Assembly (NCBI RefSeq): GCF_000801105.2
Contig: NC_079516.1
Location: 30,665,643-30,729,642 of the forward strand
Reading direction: 5' to 3'
From: Raphanus sativus
Lineage: Eukaryota; Streptophyta; Magnoliopsida; Brassicales; Brassicaceae
DNA length: 64,000 nt
The position numbers were made by a program, and so were the translations under genes. The first letter of the stretch is position 1. Each line of letters opens with the position of its first letter. Positions 10,022 to 20,834 of this stretch are shown one piece after another. The notes below the pieces were generated by a model. The model was not told the origin of the DNA and made no database searches. It worked only from the letters and a program-made list of their open reading frames with translations.

Positions 10022-11210
10022 TGTAGTTCACATCTTCCTCTGTATCATCTTCTCTAGCCTCTCCTTCTTCAGCTGAGCAGACTGGCTGCCCTAGAAATGC
10101 ATGTAAAGCATCTATCTTGGTTCTGACTTCATTCATCTGGTCTTCCCCGATGGCTGCAACCGATTTCTTCTTGTCAGAGTCAGTGTTCTTGGTGCTGCTG
10201 CTGTTGGCTAGGTTCTCAATAAGTCTCACAGCCTCTATTGGATTCCTAGTGTTGAAGTTCCCCTCACTAGCAGTATCAAGAGCCATCTGATACCTCAAGG
10301 CGATACCTCTGTAGAAAGTGCTTAGCAGCTGCACTTCATTGAATCCATGGTGTGGACAGTCTCGCTGGAAGAACTTAAATCTGATCCACGCGTCTTTAAA
10401 AGTCTCACTAGGCTTTTGCGCGAAAGTGGCGATTTTGCTTCTTAAGTCTTCAGCGCGTGCCTCATCAAAGAAATTACGCAGGAAGGCATTTTTGATGTCG
10501 GCCCAGGATGTCAGTGATCCTGTAGGTAGCTGCTTGAGCCAGTGCGAAGCTTCTCCAATCAGTGAGTATTTGACGAGCTTGCAGAGTAGGTAGTCCTCAG
10601 GGACTCCATCCATACGAATAGCAGCGATAAGATCCTCGAACCTCTCCAGATGGTCCATAGGATGCTCGTGTGATAGCCCAGAATAAGGTATCTGAGACAC
10701 GAGAGAGTAGTGCTGAGGCTTGAGCTCGAAGTTCGGCTTCTGAATCTCTGGAAGTCGAATAGCTGATCTGTTGGTGTAGTACTCGTCTGGACGGTTATAG
10801 TCTGCCAACGATCGTGTTTGAGCTTCTCCTGTAGCCTCAGCTTCAGGCTCAGGGATTATGTTTCCCTGTGCATCTAGCTTCTCACATGTTGCATTACGCA
10901 GATGACCATCTTGGTCATACAGGTTTCCATTCTCGCCCTGCGTGAGAATAACAATCGCGACCATGCTTCGCGGAGTAGTGTCGATCGATATACGGTTAGA
11001 AGTATCGAACGATGTTGATCGGCGAACGGTATTGGTCGACGGTGTTGTCTGAGTATCGGTCGACTGTTGAACGTGAATATCAGTCGACGGTACTGCGGTT
11101 CTGTCGATCGATGTGGAGCGTAGGTCTTTGCGGATTGAGCGTTCCAAGTGTGCAGGATCTTCTGAGAATAATAGTTGATTTCCCCTGTTGATTCTGGTAC
11201 TGCTGGGCAT
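9954..11210 (-). CDS. Gag of element C (418 aa, frameshifted at its end)
   Basis: This is the capsid precursor of the SID family. The N-terminal 80 residues are rich in Ser-Ile-Asp/Ser-Thr-Asp. Next comes a conserved stretch (DYNRPDEYY, YSLVSQIPYSGLSHEHPMDH), and then a Retrotrans_gag-type domain at about residues 190-330 with LIGEASHWLKQLP, WADIKNAFLRNFF and KPSETFKDAWIRFKFFQRDC. Its start at 11210 lies 91 bases inside the primer site and follows a CTTTTCAG-like sequence, so splicing of the leader is conceivable. The end at 9954 comes from the homopolymer frameshift described for the next frame. Assembly into virus-like particles is inferred from the family. Confidence 0.85.
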   Translation of the reverse strand: MPSSTRINRGNQLLFSEDPAHLERSIRKDLRSTSIDRTAVPSTDIHVQQSTDTQTTPSTNTVRRSTSFDTSNRISIDTTPRSMVAIVILTQGENGNLYDQDGHLRNATCEKLDAQGNIIPEPEAEATGEAQTRSLADYNRPDEYYTNRSAIRLPEIQKPNFELKPQHYSLVSQIPYSGLSHEHPMDHLERFEDLIAAIRMDGVPEDYLLCKLVKYSLIGEASHWLKQLPTGSLTSWADIKNAFLRNFFDEARAEDLRSKIATFAQKPSETFKDAWIRFKFFQRDCPHHGFNEVQLLSTFYRGIALRYQMALDTASEGNFNTRNPIEAVRLIENLANSSSTKNTDSDKKKSVAAIGEDQMNEVRTKIDALHAFLGQPVCSAEEGEAREDDTEEDVNYIGGTGFQRYGNQSGNRNFFGSG

Positions 11211-11301
11211 GTACCTGAAAAGACAAGAAAAATTTTAATCAGAAAGGGGGGTAAAAGAAAAACCTAAGATTAATAAGATTAAATCTAATGGCGATCAAAA
11301 C

Positions 11302-11318
11302 TCCCCGGCAACGGAGCC
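11302..11318 (-). other. Primer binding site of element C, one mismatch
   Basis: CCCCGGCAACGGAGCCA on the plus strand matches the tRNA-Asp 3' end except A in place of C at GGCGCCA. It lies five bases from the 5' LTR. Confidence 0.85.
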
Positions 11319-11323
11319 AAATT

Positions 11324-11557
11324 TGATAGTGCTCAAATTACCCAGTAGAGCTTACTCTCTCAAATAAGAGGTACAGCTGTAGTACTTAGGGATCGAATCA
11401 CGAGGAGTTAGGGAACCAATTAAATAAAATCTACTAATCAATCCTAGGCAAGGTTGGTTTAAATGATGGAAATAAAAGTCACAATTGCTAAAATGAGCAA
11501 GATAGTTGCTCTAACTAACAATATGATGGGTTGTTTAAATGTGATAAAGAGTACTAG
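11324..11557 (-). repeat. Element C 5' LTR, first fragment
   Basis: It starts TGATAGTGCTC next to the primer site and is cut after ACTAG by solo LTR D. It continues at 12916. The two parts total 1357 bp, matching the 3' LTR of 1359 bp. Confidence 0.92.
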
Positions 11558-12910
11558 TGATAGTGCTCAAATTACCCAGTAGAGCTTACTCTCTCAAATA
11601 AGAGGTACAGCTGTAGTACTTGGGGATCGAATCACGAGGAGTTAGGGAACCAATTAAATAAAATCTACTAATCAATCCTAGGCAAGGTTGGTTTATATGA
11701 TAGAAATGAAAATAACAATTCCTAAAATGAGCAAGGTAGTTGCTCTAACTAACAATATGATGGGTTGTTTAAATGTGATAAAGAGTGCTAGACATAGGGT
11801 TTCTATTCAGGAATGGAGATTATAATCTCTATAAATGCTTTAACAAGTTGCTTGCATGATACTATAGATCTCAGCCGCTTAACATATGTGATGTATCACT
11901 GGTTAAAATATCTAGATCTCTGGCCACACCTTTCGCATGATGACACAGAAAAAGAGTCGATCGATATCCTTTTGAGATATCGAGCGATACACCTTTCGCA
12001 GCACCGATCGATTCACATGTCGGGATATCGATCGACGGCTTCTAGATCTGCCTAGGCGAGAGCCGAATATGACCACAAGGTCTTAAGGAGGAATTGTCGT
12101 TCTTCTCAACGGGAGACAGACAAGCTCAAATGGATAATTCAAGATAATCTAAGATCCTAGTGATCTATGTTCTAGTTAGCTAATCTAAAACAAGCATAGG
12201 GTGCAATCCATTTGATGAGTATCACAACTTAGCAATTATAATTTGGGGCTAATCCCACAAACCTATTTAAACCCTAGATCTAACAAGTAGACTACTCAGA
12301 CATAGCTAAGCAATTCATAACAATAGATAGATAAAAGAATTGCATAGATAGAATAAAGTAGAAATACAAAAGGAGATGAGAAATCTCTCCAATCTCTCAA
12401 ACACAAATAAAACTCTAGTCTCTCTCTCACACTCTCTGCTTTTAGGGTTGTTAAAAGCTTCAAGGTTTTTAAAGTTTGCCGTCAAAAATACTTAGCAGGA
12501 GTATTTAAGCATTTCCATTAGGTTAAAAACTCGTCAGGGGCAATCTTGTAATTTGGTGAAGTCTTGGTGAAGTAGTCGGCTAAACCATTTCGTCCTCGAT
12601 ATCGATCGACAACACTGAATGTGTATCGATCGATTATAATCTTCTAGTACGTGGATCTTCTCAGCTACATCGATCGACAACTCAAGATGAGTATCGATCG
12701 ATTATAATCGCAATGTTGACTTCCGACTTAGTCTTGAATGGTTAACTCGGGTATATCATCTCTTGCACTCCAAAATGCTCCAAAAACATCACTTTCTCAC
12801 AAAATGCTCCTGAACCTGAAAACATACCTAACAAGCTAGAAAACAGATTAAATATATAATAAAATACTAGTATACCATGGTTAAAAACGGGTAAAATCCA
12901 TGGTATATCA
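11558..12910 (-). mobile_element. Solo LTR D (1353 bp) inside the 5' LTR of element C
   Basis: This is a complete LTR of the same family, TGATAG...TATATCA, flanked by ACTAG (11553-11557 and 12911-12915). No internal sequence is present, so it is a product of LTR-LTR recombination. It contains its own TCGATCGA clusters (about 11957-12035 and 12600-12710). Confidence 0.92.
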
Positions 12911-12915
12911 ACTAG

Positions 12916-14038
12916 ACATAGGGTTTCTATTCAGGAATGGAGATTATAATCTCTATAAATGCTTTAACAAGTTGCTTGCATGATACTATAGATCTCAGCC
13001 GCTTAACTCAAGTGAAGTATCACTGGTTAAATAATCTAGATCTATAGCCTCAACTGTCGTAATGTTGGCGCAGAAAAAGAGTCGGTCGATATCCTTTTGA
13101 GATATCGAGCGATACACCTTTCGCAGCGCCGATCGATTCACCTGTCGGGATATCGATCGACGGCTTCTAGATCTGCCTAGGCGCGAGCCGAATATGAACA
13201 CAAGGTCTCAAGGAGGAGCTGCCGCTCTTCTCAACGGGAGACAAGCAAGCTCAAATGGATAATTCAAGATAATCAAAGATCCTAGTGATCTATGTTCTAG
13301 TTAGCTAATCTAAAACAAGCATAGGGTGTAATCCATTTGATGAGTACAACAACTTAGCAATTATAGTTTGGGGCTAATCCCACAAACCTATTTGAACCCT
13401 AGATCTAACAAGTAGACTACTCAGACATAGCTCAGCAATTAATAACAATAGATAGATGAAAGAATTGCATAGATAGAATAAAGTAGAAATACAAAAGGAG
13501 ATTAGAAATCTCTCCAATCTCTCAAAACAAATAAAACTCTAGTCTCTCTCTCACACTCTCTGCTTTTCTTTTGAGGGTTGTCAAAAGCTTGCTTCTTTCG
13601 AAGGTTGCTGTCAAAAAATACTTATCAGGAATATTTAAGCATTTCCATTAGGTTAAAAACTCGTCAGGGGCAATCTCGTAATTTCGTGAAGTCTTGGTGA
13701 AGTAGTCGGCTAAACCATTTCGTCTTCGATATCGATCGACACACTGGATGTGTATCGATCGATTATAATCTTCTAGTACGCGGATCTTCTCAACTACATC
13801 GATCGACAACTCAGGATGAGTATCGATGGATTATAATCGCAATGTTGACTTCCGACTTAGTCTTGAACGGTCAAATCGGGTGTATCATCTCTTGTACTCC
13901 AAAATGCTCCAAAAACATCACTTTCTCACAAAATGCTCCTGAACCTGAAAACATACCTAATAGGCTAAAAACAGATTAAATATATAATAAAATACTAGTA
14001 TATCATGGTTAAAAACGGGTAAAATCCATGATATATCA
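12916..14038 (-). repeat. Element C 5' LTR, second fragment
   Basis: It resumes the LTR after the ACTAG duplication (12911-12915) and ends ATATATCA before TTACT. Confidence 0.92.
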
Positions 14039-14043
14039 TTACT

Positions 14044-15891
14044 CGGCACTACGTCTCGTCTTCGAGCAAGTGAATTTAGGAGCGTGAAAGAGGTCAAGAT
14101 AGGCACCGAGAAGACAACACAAGAGCAAGAGTGTCTTGATCGAGTAAGATAAGATGAGTTCTTGGAGCACAAGCTTTTTGTCGGCCTAAGCTTTTAGTCG
14201 TCGTTGGTCTGCTACTCGGCAGCAGTGACGTCTTGTTGGTAACTAGATGCCGAGCAACGAGTGTTCCGCGTAGAGCGTATGACGAACGTCTGTTAAAAGA
14301 AGCCTTGTGACGAGTCTCAGGTGGAAACCAGCAGCCATTGATGGAGCTTGAAGTCGGCGTCATCTCGTTTCAGCCGTGAAAAGTGATGGAGTGGAGATGA
14401 TCGATCACGTTCTCCTTTTAGCCGTGACGAGTAATGGAGGTTGGAGCCGACAAGAAGCTTCCCTTGGTGGAGCTGGAGATAGAGATCACGTGATGAGGAT
14501 GAGCCCTTTACTCGGTGAGAGTTTTTAGTCGGGGAATCAAAACTCTGTCTCATTAATTTTTTTTTTTTTGACTCGGTCATGTGATCGGCTTGCGGAGAGG
14601 TGTGTTGGGTCTGGTGTGGGCCTCAATTCTTGAACTGATCGAGATTGGAACTATAGACTATCAGCTTCCACAATGACGAGTAATGGAGGTCGGATCCGTC
14701 GTTACCGTTATGCCTCTGCTTTTAGTCGGCATAAGCTTTTGATAGGAAAGAGCTTTTACTCGATGAGACCAAGACCGCTTGAATCTCTTTTACTCTCCCT
14801 TAGATGAAGACGTCATGCTTGGCGAAGCTTAAGACACCGGGTGCCGAGATCATACGGTCGCCTCCATATTATTCGGCAATGGTGGTGAGCTTGAAGATAT
14901 CGTCACAAGGCTTATGCTTTTGGTGGGGAAGAGATTTTAGTCGGCACAAGCATTTGATCGTCAACTAAAAGGGACAATAGCACCGCTTTGCTCGGTCTCG
15001 AAGAAGAAAGACTTCGTTTACTCGCGTTTATTCGTCACATTCATTCATGGTATGTTGGGCTCAAAGTGGGCCTCTTCTTGTTAAAAGATTGGGCTGACCA
15101 TGGTTCATGAATCAAAATCATCCGCATAAAGTTTTGAACAGCATGGACCGACTAACTTTTTGTTTACCACCGAGCAGATGAGACATGGTAGGTCCCACTC
15201 CTTTTTTTTTTTTTCTTTTTTTTTTAACGAGAAGAAGATGCAACTTGTCGTTTACTCTCTTTTTTTTTTGGTTTATAACCGATCAAATGAGACATGGTAG
15301 GTCCCACTCCCTTTTTTTTTTTAACGAGTAAATGGTCAAGTGACGAGTAAACGGTCGAGTGCACGGTCGAGTGACGAGTAAACGGTCGAGTGATGAGTAG
15401 TCGACCAGGTGACGAGTAGACGACCAGGTGACGAGTAGACGGCTAGTTGACGAGTAGACAGCCAGGCTACTAGTGAACGGTCAGCTGACGAAAGTGAACG
15501 GCCAGGTGATGAGTGAACGGTCAAATGACGAGTGAATGGTCAGGCGACGAACGGTGACGACCAAGCGGTCAGGCGACGAACGGTGACGACCAAATAGCGA
15601 CGACCAGACGGCTGACGAGCAAACGGTCAGACGACAAACGGTGACGACCAAATAGCGACGACTAGACGGCTGACGAGCAAACGGTCAGACGACAAACGGT
15701 GATGACCAAACGGGTGACGACCAAATGGCGATCGACGACCAAACGGTCAAGTGATGACCAGACGACGATGAGCAAATGGTCACGTGACGAGCAAACGGCG
15801 ACGAGCAAACGACGACGAGCGAACGGCGACGAGTAAACGGCGACGAACAAACAGATTCCGAGTTCAATTTTCTTCGAAGATACTTCTCCAT
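14044..15891 (-). repeat. Element B internal non-coding DNA with GACGAGTAAA-type repeats
   Basis: No domain-bearing frame is found. Poly-T runs occur near 14560-14572, 15200-15225 and 15258-15270. From about 15336 to 15850 there are dense imperfect repeats of the type GTGACGAGTAAACGGTCGA / CGACGACCAAACGGT, about 13-26 bp each, with progressive change along the array. The motif GACGAGTA also recurs at 14427, 14675 and in the left half of B (2860-3000). Confidence 0.75.
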
Positions 15892-15909
15892 GCCCCACGG
15901 TGGGCACCA
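15892..15909 (-). other. Primer binding site of element B
   Basis: The minus strand reads TGGTGCCCACCGTGGGGC two bases from the LTR, the usual layout of a Tat-type gypsy primer site. I do not assign the tRNA. Confidence 0.7.
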
Positions 15910-15911
15910 AT

Positions 15912-16331
15912 TGTTTGAACCAAAATCGGTGCTGTGCAGGGAGTAGACTGATTTCGATGGTGGGATTAGGAGAGGTCTTCATAATGAGCTTGAACTGGAT
16001 AGATGGAGAGTAAAAGAGGTGTAATATGTTATAGCTAGACCCGGTGAAGGGTTGCCTACGTACCCCGGATGAGGATCAAGCCAATCGTAGTTCTACAACA
16101 AAGGATCACAAGTGCTTAGATAAAAGAAAGTGATGTGGTGTTTCTCTCTCTAGAGAGTGTTTATCTCTCTAGAAGGTGAGAAAGGAAGTAAGAGATGGAA
16201 AAATACCCTTCTCAAGGAGGGATGCCTCCTTATTTATAGAAGGATGAGGTCTAGGGTTTTCCTAGTGTCTTCTTTTAAATGGGCTGAGCCCATTATCTTA
16301 TAAACCTGAAGGGCAAAGCCCACCCCCAACA
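15912..16331 (-). repeat. Element B 5' LTR (420 bp)
   Basis: It is nearly identical to 1245-1670, with a few substitutions and small deletions. It ends CCCCCAACA, followed by AGGAC. Confidence 0.92.
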
Positions 16332-16336
16332 AGGAC

Positions 16337-17614
16337 TACCTACTTTGCAAGCTCTTCAAATACTCACTGATTGGACAAGCTTCACACTGGCTCAAGCAGC
16401 AATCTACAGGATCACTGACATCCTGGGCCGACATCAAAAACGCCTTCCTGAGTAATTTCTTTGATGAGACACGCGATGAAGACTTAAGGAGCAAAATCGC
16501 CACTTTCTCGCAAAAGCCTGGTGAGACTTTTAAAGACGCGTGGATCAGATTTAAGTTCTTCCAGCGAGACTGTCCACACCATGGATTCAATGAAGTGCAG
16601 CTACTAAGCACTTTCTACAGAGGTATCGCCTTGAGGTATCAGATGGCTCTTGATACTGCTAGCGAGGAGAACTTCAACACCAGGAATCCAATAGAGGCTG
16701 TGAGACTTATTGAGAACCTAGCCAACAGCAGCAGCACCAAGAACACTAACTATGACAAGAAGAAATCGGTTGCAGCCATGGGGGAAGACAAGATGAATGA
16801 AGTCAGAGCGAAGATAGATGCTTTACATGCATTTCTGGGGCAGCCAGTCTGCTCAGCTGAAGAAGGAGAGGCTAGAGAAGATGATACAGAGGAAGATGTG
16901 AACTATATTGGAGAAACTGGATTTCAGAGATATGGAAACCAGAGTGGAAACAGAAACTTTTTTGGCAGTGGTCAAAAGAGTAGCTACAACCAGAGTTCAC
17001 AGTATCAGAAACCCTTCACCAACACCAGGAACTACGGCAACTCAGCTTACCAAAACCCACCACCACCCACCCAGGAGAGTAAGTTTGATGCCATGATTGA
17101 TAGAGTTCTAAAAGGTCAGCAAAAGCTTACAGTAGACTTCAATGGGAAGATTGACTCTGTCTTCAATAATCTGACCACAAGGATAGACACCATTTGCACT
17201 CAAGTTAAGAAACTTGAGACACAGATTGTCGAGACTGAAGACTCTATCAGGAGAATTGGAACTTCTAAGGAAGTAGGGGAAGGAAGAAGGAAACACCACG
17301 TCAATGCCATTATAGATGATGATTTCTGGCAAGTGGTGAAACAGGAGAAGCTACAAGAAGGAGACTTTGAAGTGGAAAGTTCACTAAGTTTCGGAGGATC
17401 ACAATGGTGTCGATCGACACCAACTAGTCCAGATCGATCGACACCAACGATGTCATTTCCGGATACGACTGCAGATTGCAACGCGGTTAGGATATTGACA
17501 CATGCTGAATTCACGGCTTCGCATCCTCACCCACCCACCCACACCTACGAAGATATCGACCGACGAGACGAGCCACTCATCGATCGACAAAAAGATGAGA
17601 AACGTATCGATTGA
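16337..17614 (+). pseudogene. Element A gag, C-terminal part
   Basis: The frame resumes exactly where B interrupted it and is open from 16334 to 17614, with no upstream ATG of its own. It contains the capsid-like domain (ASHWLKQQSTGS, WADIKNAFLSNFF, ETFKDAWIRFKFFQRDC), the acidic EGEAREDDTEEDVNYIG stretch, then the coiled-coil linker and DDDFWQVVK. Here capsid and linker are one frame, which shows that the split seen in copy C is a mutation. The end is Ser-Ile-Asp rich. Confidence 0.85.
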
Positions 17615-18723
17615 CCCTTTTCTCCACCTATCGATCGACACGCACCTCTCACATACCGAGTGCAACTACCATCGATAAACAGCAACCGAATCAATGCTCT
17701 CAGACCCACACCGAAACCACAAGCAACCCTACAGAGACTACTGGTAACCCTTCAGACACTACACCTACATCAGAGGGAACTGAAGGAAGAAGGTTAAGGA
17801 GTAGGAAGGAAAAGACTCCTAAGAACCTTAAGAGGGAAGCTAATGAAAAGGAGATTGATGGTGTAGTACAAGGGATTGAATTTCCTCATGCACTATGTGA
17901 CACTGGTTCATCAGTTAGCATCTTACCAAAGGTCATGGCAGACCATCTGGGTCTGCAAGTAGAGCCTTCACCAGAGATATTTACATTTGTGGATTACACT
18001 CAGAAAAACTCTGGAGGCTTGATCAGAGACCTGGAAGTTCAGATTGGTAATGCTATCGTCCCTGTGGATTTTCATGTCCTAGACATCAAGCTAAATTGAA
18101 ACTCTTCCCTCTTACTTGGAAGAACATTTATGGCTACAGTAGGAGCTATATGTGACATGAACACCAACAAGATGTGCTTGACTATGATAGACCCAGAGAT
18201 CCACTACGACCCTGTCAAGCTTGGCAAACCACCAGCCAAAACCGTGGTAAAATAAGATGATCTTGGTATCATTGCAGTTTGTTATTGTGAAGTCGAGTAC
18301 GAGACAGAGTACTTGGGATCGATCGACAGCATCTTAACTTCATCGATCGACACCAGCAAGTCAGAGGAGATCGACACCAAACATGGATTATCGATCGACA
18401 GAGACCCACCAGATGATATAAGGTTGACAACACCAGCCACGAAAATTCAAACCTCTACACCTTATACCCAGCAGCTTCCAGCATTCAGAAACTTAACAAT
18501 GGAGGACTGCAACACCATGAACAATCGATCCAACCATGCAGCTAGACGATCACCAACAATCGCCACCACCACATCACCATGGATCGACGCCTTCAACAGA
18601 GCTCAATCTCGATTTCATGATCCTTATGATATAAGGAATGTTTCACTAACACCTGATGAGTTTGGAATTTTCAGGGACACAGATGGCTATGCAAGAGCAA
18701 TGGATGGAAGATTCTGCACATAA
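17611..18723 (+). pseudogene. Element A protease region, broken
   Basis: It matches the protease of copy C, with LCDTGSSVSILPKV as active site at about 17895-17935. It has a deletion of about 60 codons before the active site (IDG joins directly to VVQGIEF), a stop at 18097-18099 within the LDIKLNWN region and another at 18253-18255. A second deletion (DPPDD joins RLTTPATK) removes about 120 codons of the SID linker. The two deletions and the stops make it inactive. Confidence 0.82.
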
Positions 18724-18729
18724 CCAGAG

Positions 18730-20463
18730 AAGACATAGCAGACATTCTCCAAGTTGCTAATGGAACAGAAAACCTGTTCACACAGCAACGTGGCCATCCA
18801 GACATCCTAGATCACGTCCAGGACAACCACCACGTCACCACAAGGGAGGATACAGTTCTTCAAAGCTTCGGTCAACCCAGGAGTTCACCATCGATCGACA
18901 TCGTTTCATCACCGTCAATCGACGGCGGATATCCCAGATCGATCGACAGAGCAAGAGTCAGATCACCCGACAGACGATTGGAGTTTGGATGACGTGCCTT
19001 TAATAATGATGGATCCAGGAGATTCAAATGGGAAGCAAAGGATGAATATGGTGTCTACAGAGATGAGTTTGGACATGCTAGAGGAGTTGATGGTGAAATC
19101 ATCCCTGTTACCAAGGAGCACATAAGGAGAATTCTGTGGAGAGCATCTCTTTTTCACAAAGGTTGCTTACGCCTTCCAGAACACATACGCCCTTACCATG
19201 CATACAGACCACCACCAGTACCCTACAGTAGAGAGGAGATAGATGATATGTTTACTGATGTATGGAGAGCTCTGGCACACCTTGAGGCAAACATGCGCAC
19301 ATTGGTGGAAGACACTTTCCAGCCTTTGGATATCAGCTACAAGGATTTCCAAAGTGACATGGCTGAGATAAGAATGGAGCTTGGAAACATCTTAACTATG
19401 CTTGAGAAGGAAGCTACGCCACCAGTATCGATCGACATAGTACATGTACCATCGATCGACATCGGCAAGACTACATCCAAGGACCGACCAGAATGTTCAT
19501 CACCTAAGAGAGATGAATGGGAGATTGCTTACATCAATACACGGATTGGAGACGTCTACAGCCCTCTCAACAACAATGTCGAATGGTTAAGCAAGAGGAT
19601 CGATCTTCTACAGAAAGAGCTAGCATCAATTTGCAAGAAGGATCTGGCTCAAATTGCTACTTTTCCATCGATCGACACACAGTCTTCACCGTCGATCGAC
19701 ACAAGGTTCGCAGCACTGGAAGATAGGATGAAAGCATACGAGGAAAAACACGATCATTTCAGTTCACCTAGCTGAACGAGCTACAACAAGACATGAGCAT
19801 AGTTCAAGATCATCTTGGTCTTCGTGACAGAAGGCGACATCGATTGACAGGCCTATACCGATATCGATCGACATCGAGCCACCACCAGCGAAGAGAGCAT
19901 GCACTACACAAGAAGTTGATCAGATCAAACACGAGCTGTACGAAGCTATGAATGCTATGGAGAGGAGACTCAACGGGACCTGTGATGACATTGACGACAC
20001 TGTCAACGAACGAGTGAACAGCCTATGCAGAACTACTCGCCAAATGAAGGGCGATATACGTGCTTTGCAGTACCAAGGACAGCATTCAGAATCGATCGAC
20101 ACAGTTGACATTGAATCGACCGACAAAACTACCAGCGAAATGACCGACGCGCACCTAGTAGCACCGATCGACACCGAGTCCTTGGCAGACCGAGATTAGT
20201 TAATTCATGACAAGATCGATGCAATACAGAATGAGCTGAGGGAGTTGTCAGTATACACCTACCAGACCATCGACAGGAAGGTTGGCAACATCGAATACAC
20301 TGAGAATTCTCTGAGGAAGCTTCAAGATACAGTCCTCAAGATAGATAAGAAACAGCTAAGATCAGATGATGCCACAAGAAGCTTCGCTGCCACATGGTTT
20401 AACAGTAGGATACACAAAATTGATGATTGTTGTCCGATAATCAGCAGTTTCTGCACCCCCTGA
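18730..20463 (+). pseudogene. Element A SID/coiled-coil region, broken
   Basis: It is collinear with 5831-7565 of copy C. In-frame matches begin with the segment preceding LEFG (about 18735-18985), where a stop follows, and continue through DEYGVYRDEFGHARGVDGEI, VYSPLNNNVEWLSKRIDLL and AMERRLNGTCDDIDDTVNERV to the common end CCP-ISSFCTP. Frameshifts near 19773-19850 and a stop near 20197 interrupt it. Ser-Ile-Asp units encoded by ATCGATCGACA occur at about 19429, 19452, 19668 and 19693. Confidence 0.8.
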
Positions 20464-20510
20464 ATCACACACCTACCAAAGTCAAGCTAAATGACTATAA
20501 CAAAGCGCTG

Positions 20511-20528
20511 AGTGGGAGGCAACCCACT
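20511..20528 (+). promoter_or_regulatory. Conserved AGTGGG/CCCACT hairpin, element A
   Basis: AGTGGGAGGCAACCCACT is identical to the C and nearly identical to the Athila I copy. It lies 48 bases after the coding end. Confidence 0.6.
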
Positions 20529-20796
20529 ATTAGGTTTTCTTTTATTTTCTTTTTAAGTTATTTTTCATTTTGTACTTTTATTTTTCGGATTTATTTTGCA
20601 GTTTTTAAGATCCGAGTAGAATGATGATTCCGTCGACCGACACGTACCATTAATATCACTCGACACCACACGACCATTACTAACGATCGACGTACACCCC
20701 TACGAATCGATCGACACCTTGTCGATCAGGTTTAATCGTTCTATCTTGTTATATTTATTTATTATGATTTATTTTATTTACCTCACTCCGGCTGTG

Positions 20797-20834
20797 TTAC
20801 ACTGGGACAGTGTAATTTAAGTCTGGGGGGGAGG
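20797..20834 (+). promoter_or_regulatory. Hairpin plus internal polypurine tract, element A
   Basis: TTACACTG-GGA-CAGTGTAA (20797-20815) is followed by GTCTGGGGGGGAGG (20821-20834), a near copy of the terminal PPT about 860 bp upstream of the 3' LTR. Confidence 0.6.

Larger units (their letters stand above)
3124..14038 (-). mobile_element. Element C: near-complete SID-family Athila-like LTR retrotransposon
   Basis: It is flanked by TTACT (3119-3123 and 14039-14043) and lies in element B. Reading on the minus strand: 5' LTR (11324-14038, itself split by solo LTR D), primer site, Gag, retropepsin, SID/coiled-coil protein, two hairpins, internal and terminal polypurine tracts, 3' LTR (3124-4482). 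It is about 9.6 kb without D. No RT, RNase H or integrase is found, so it is non-autonomous although it codes for far more than a usual LARD. A few frameshifts separate otherwise long frames, so it is much better preserved than copy A. Confidence 0.92.
1245..16331 (-). mobile_element. Element B: non-autonomous Tat-like LTR element without coding capacity
   Basis: Both ends are LTRs starting TG and ending CA, flanked by the 5-bp duplication AGGAC (1240-1244 and 16332-16336). The primer site beside the right LTR and the purine tract beside the left LTR place it on the minus strand. Without nested element C (3124-14038) it is about 4.2 kb. I see no gag or pol domain. The interior is tandem repeats (222-bp units, GACGAGTAAA-type short repeats) and low-complexity DNA, as in LARD-type elements. 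Mobility would have required proteins in trans, probably from a Tat-type gypsy element; that is inference. Confidence 0.9.
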
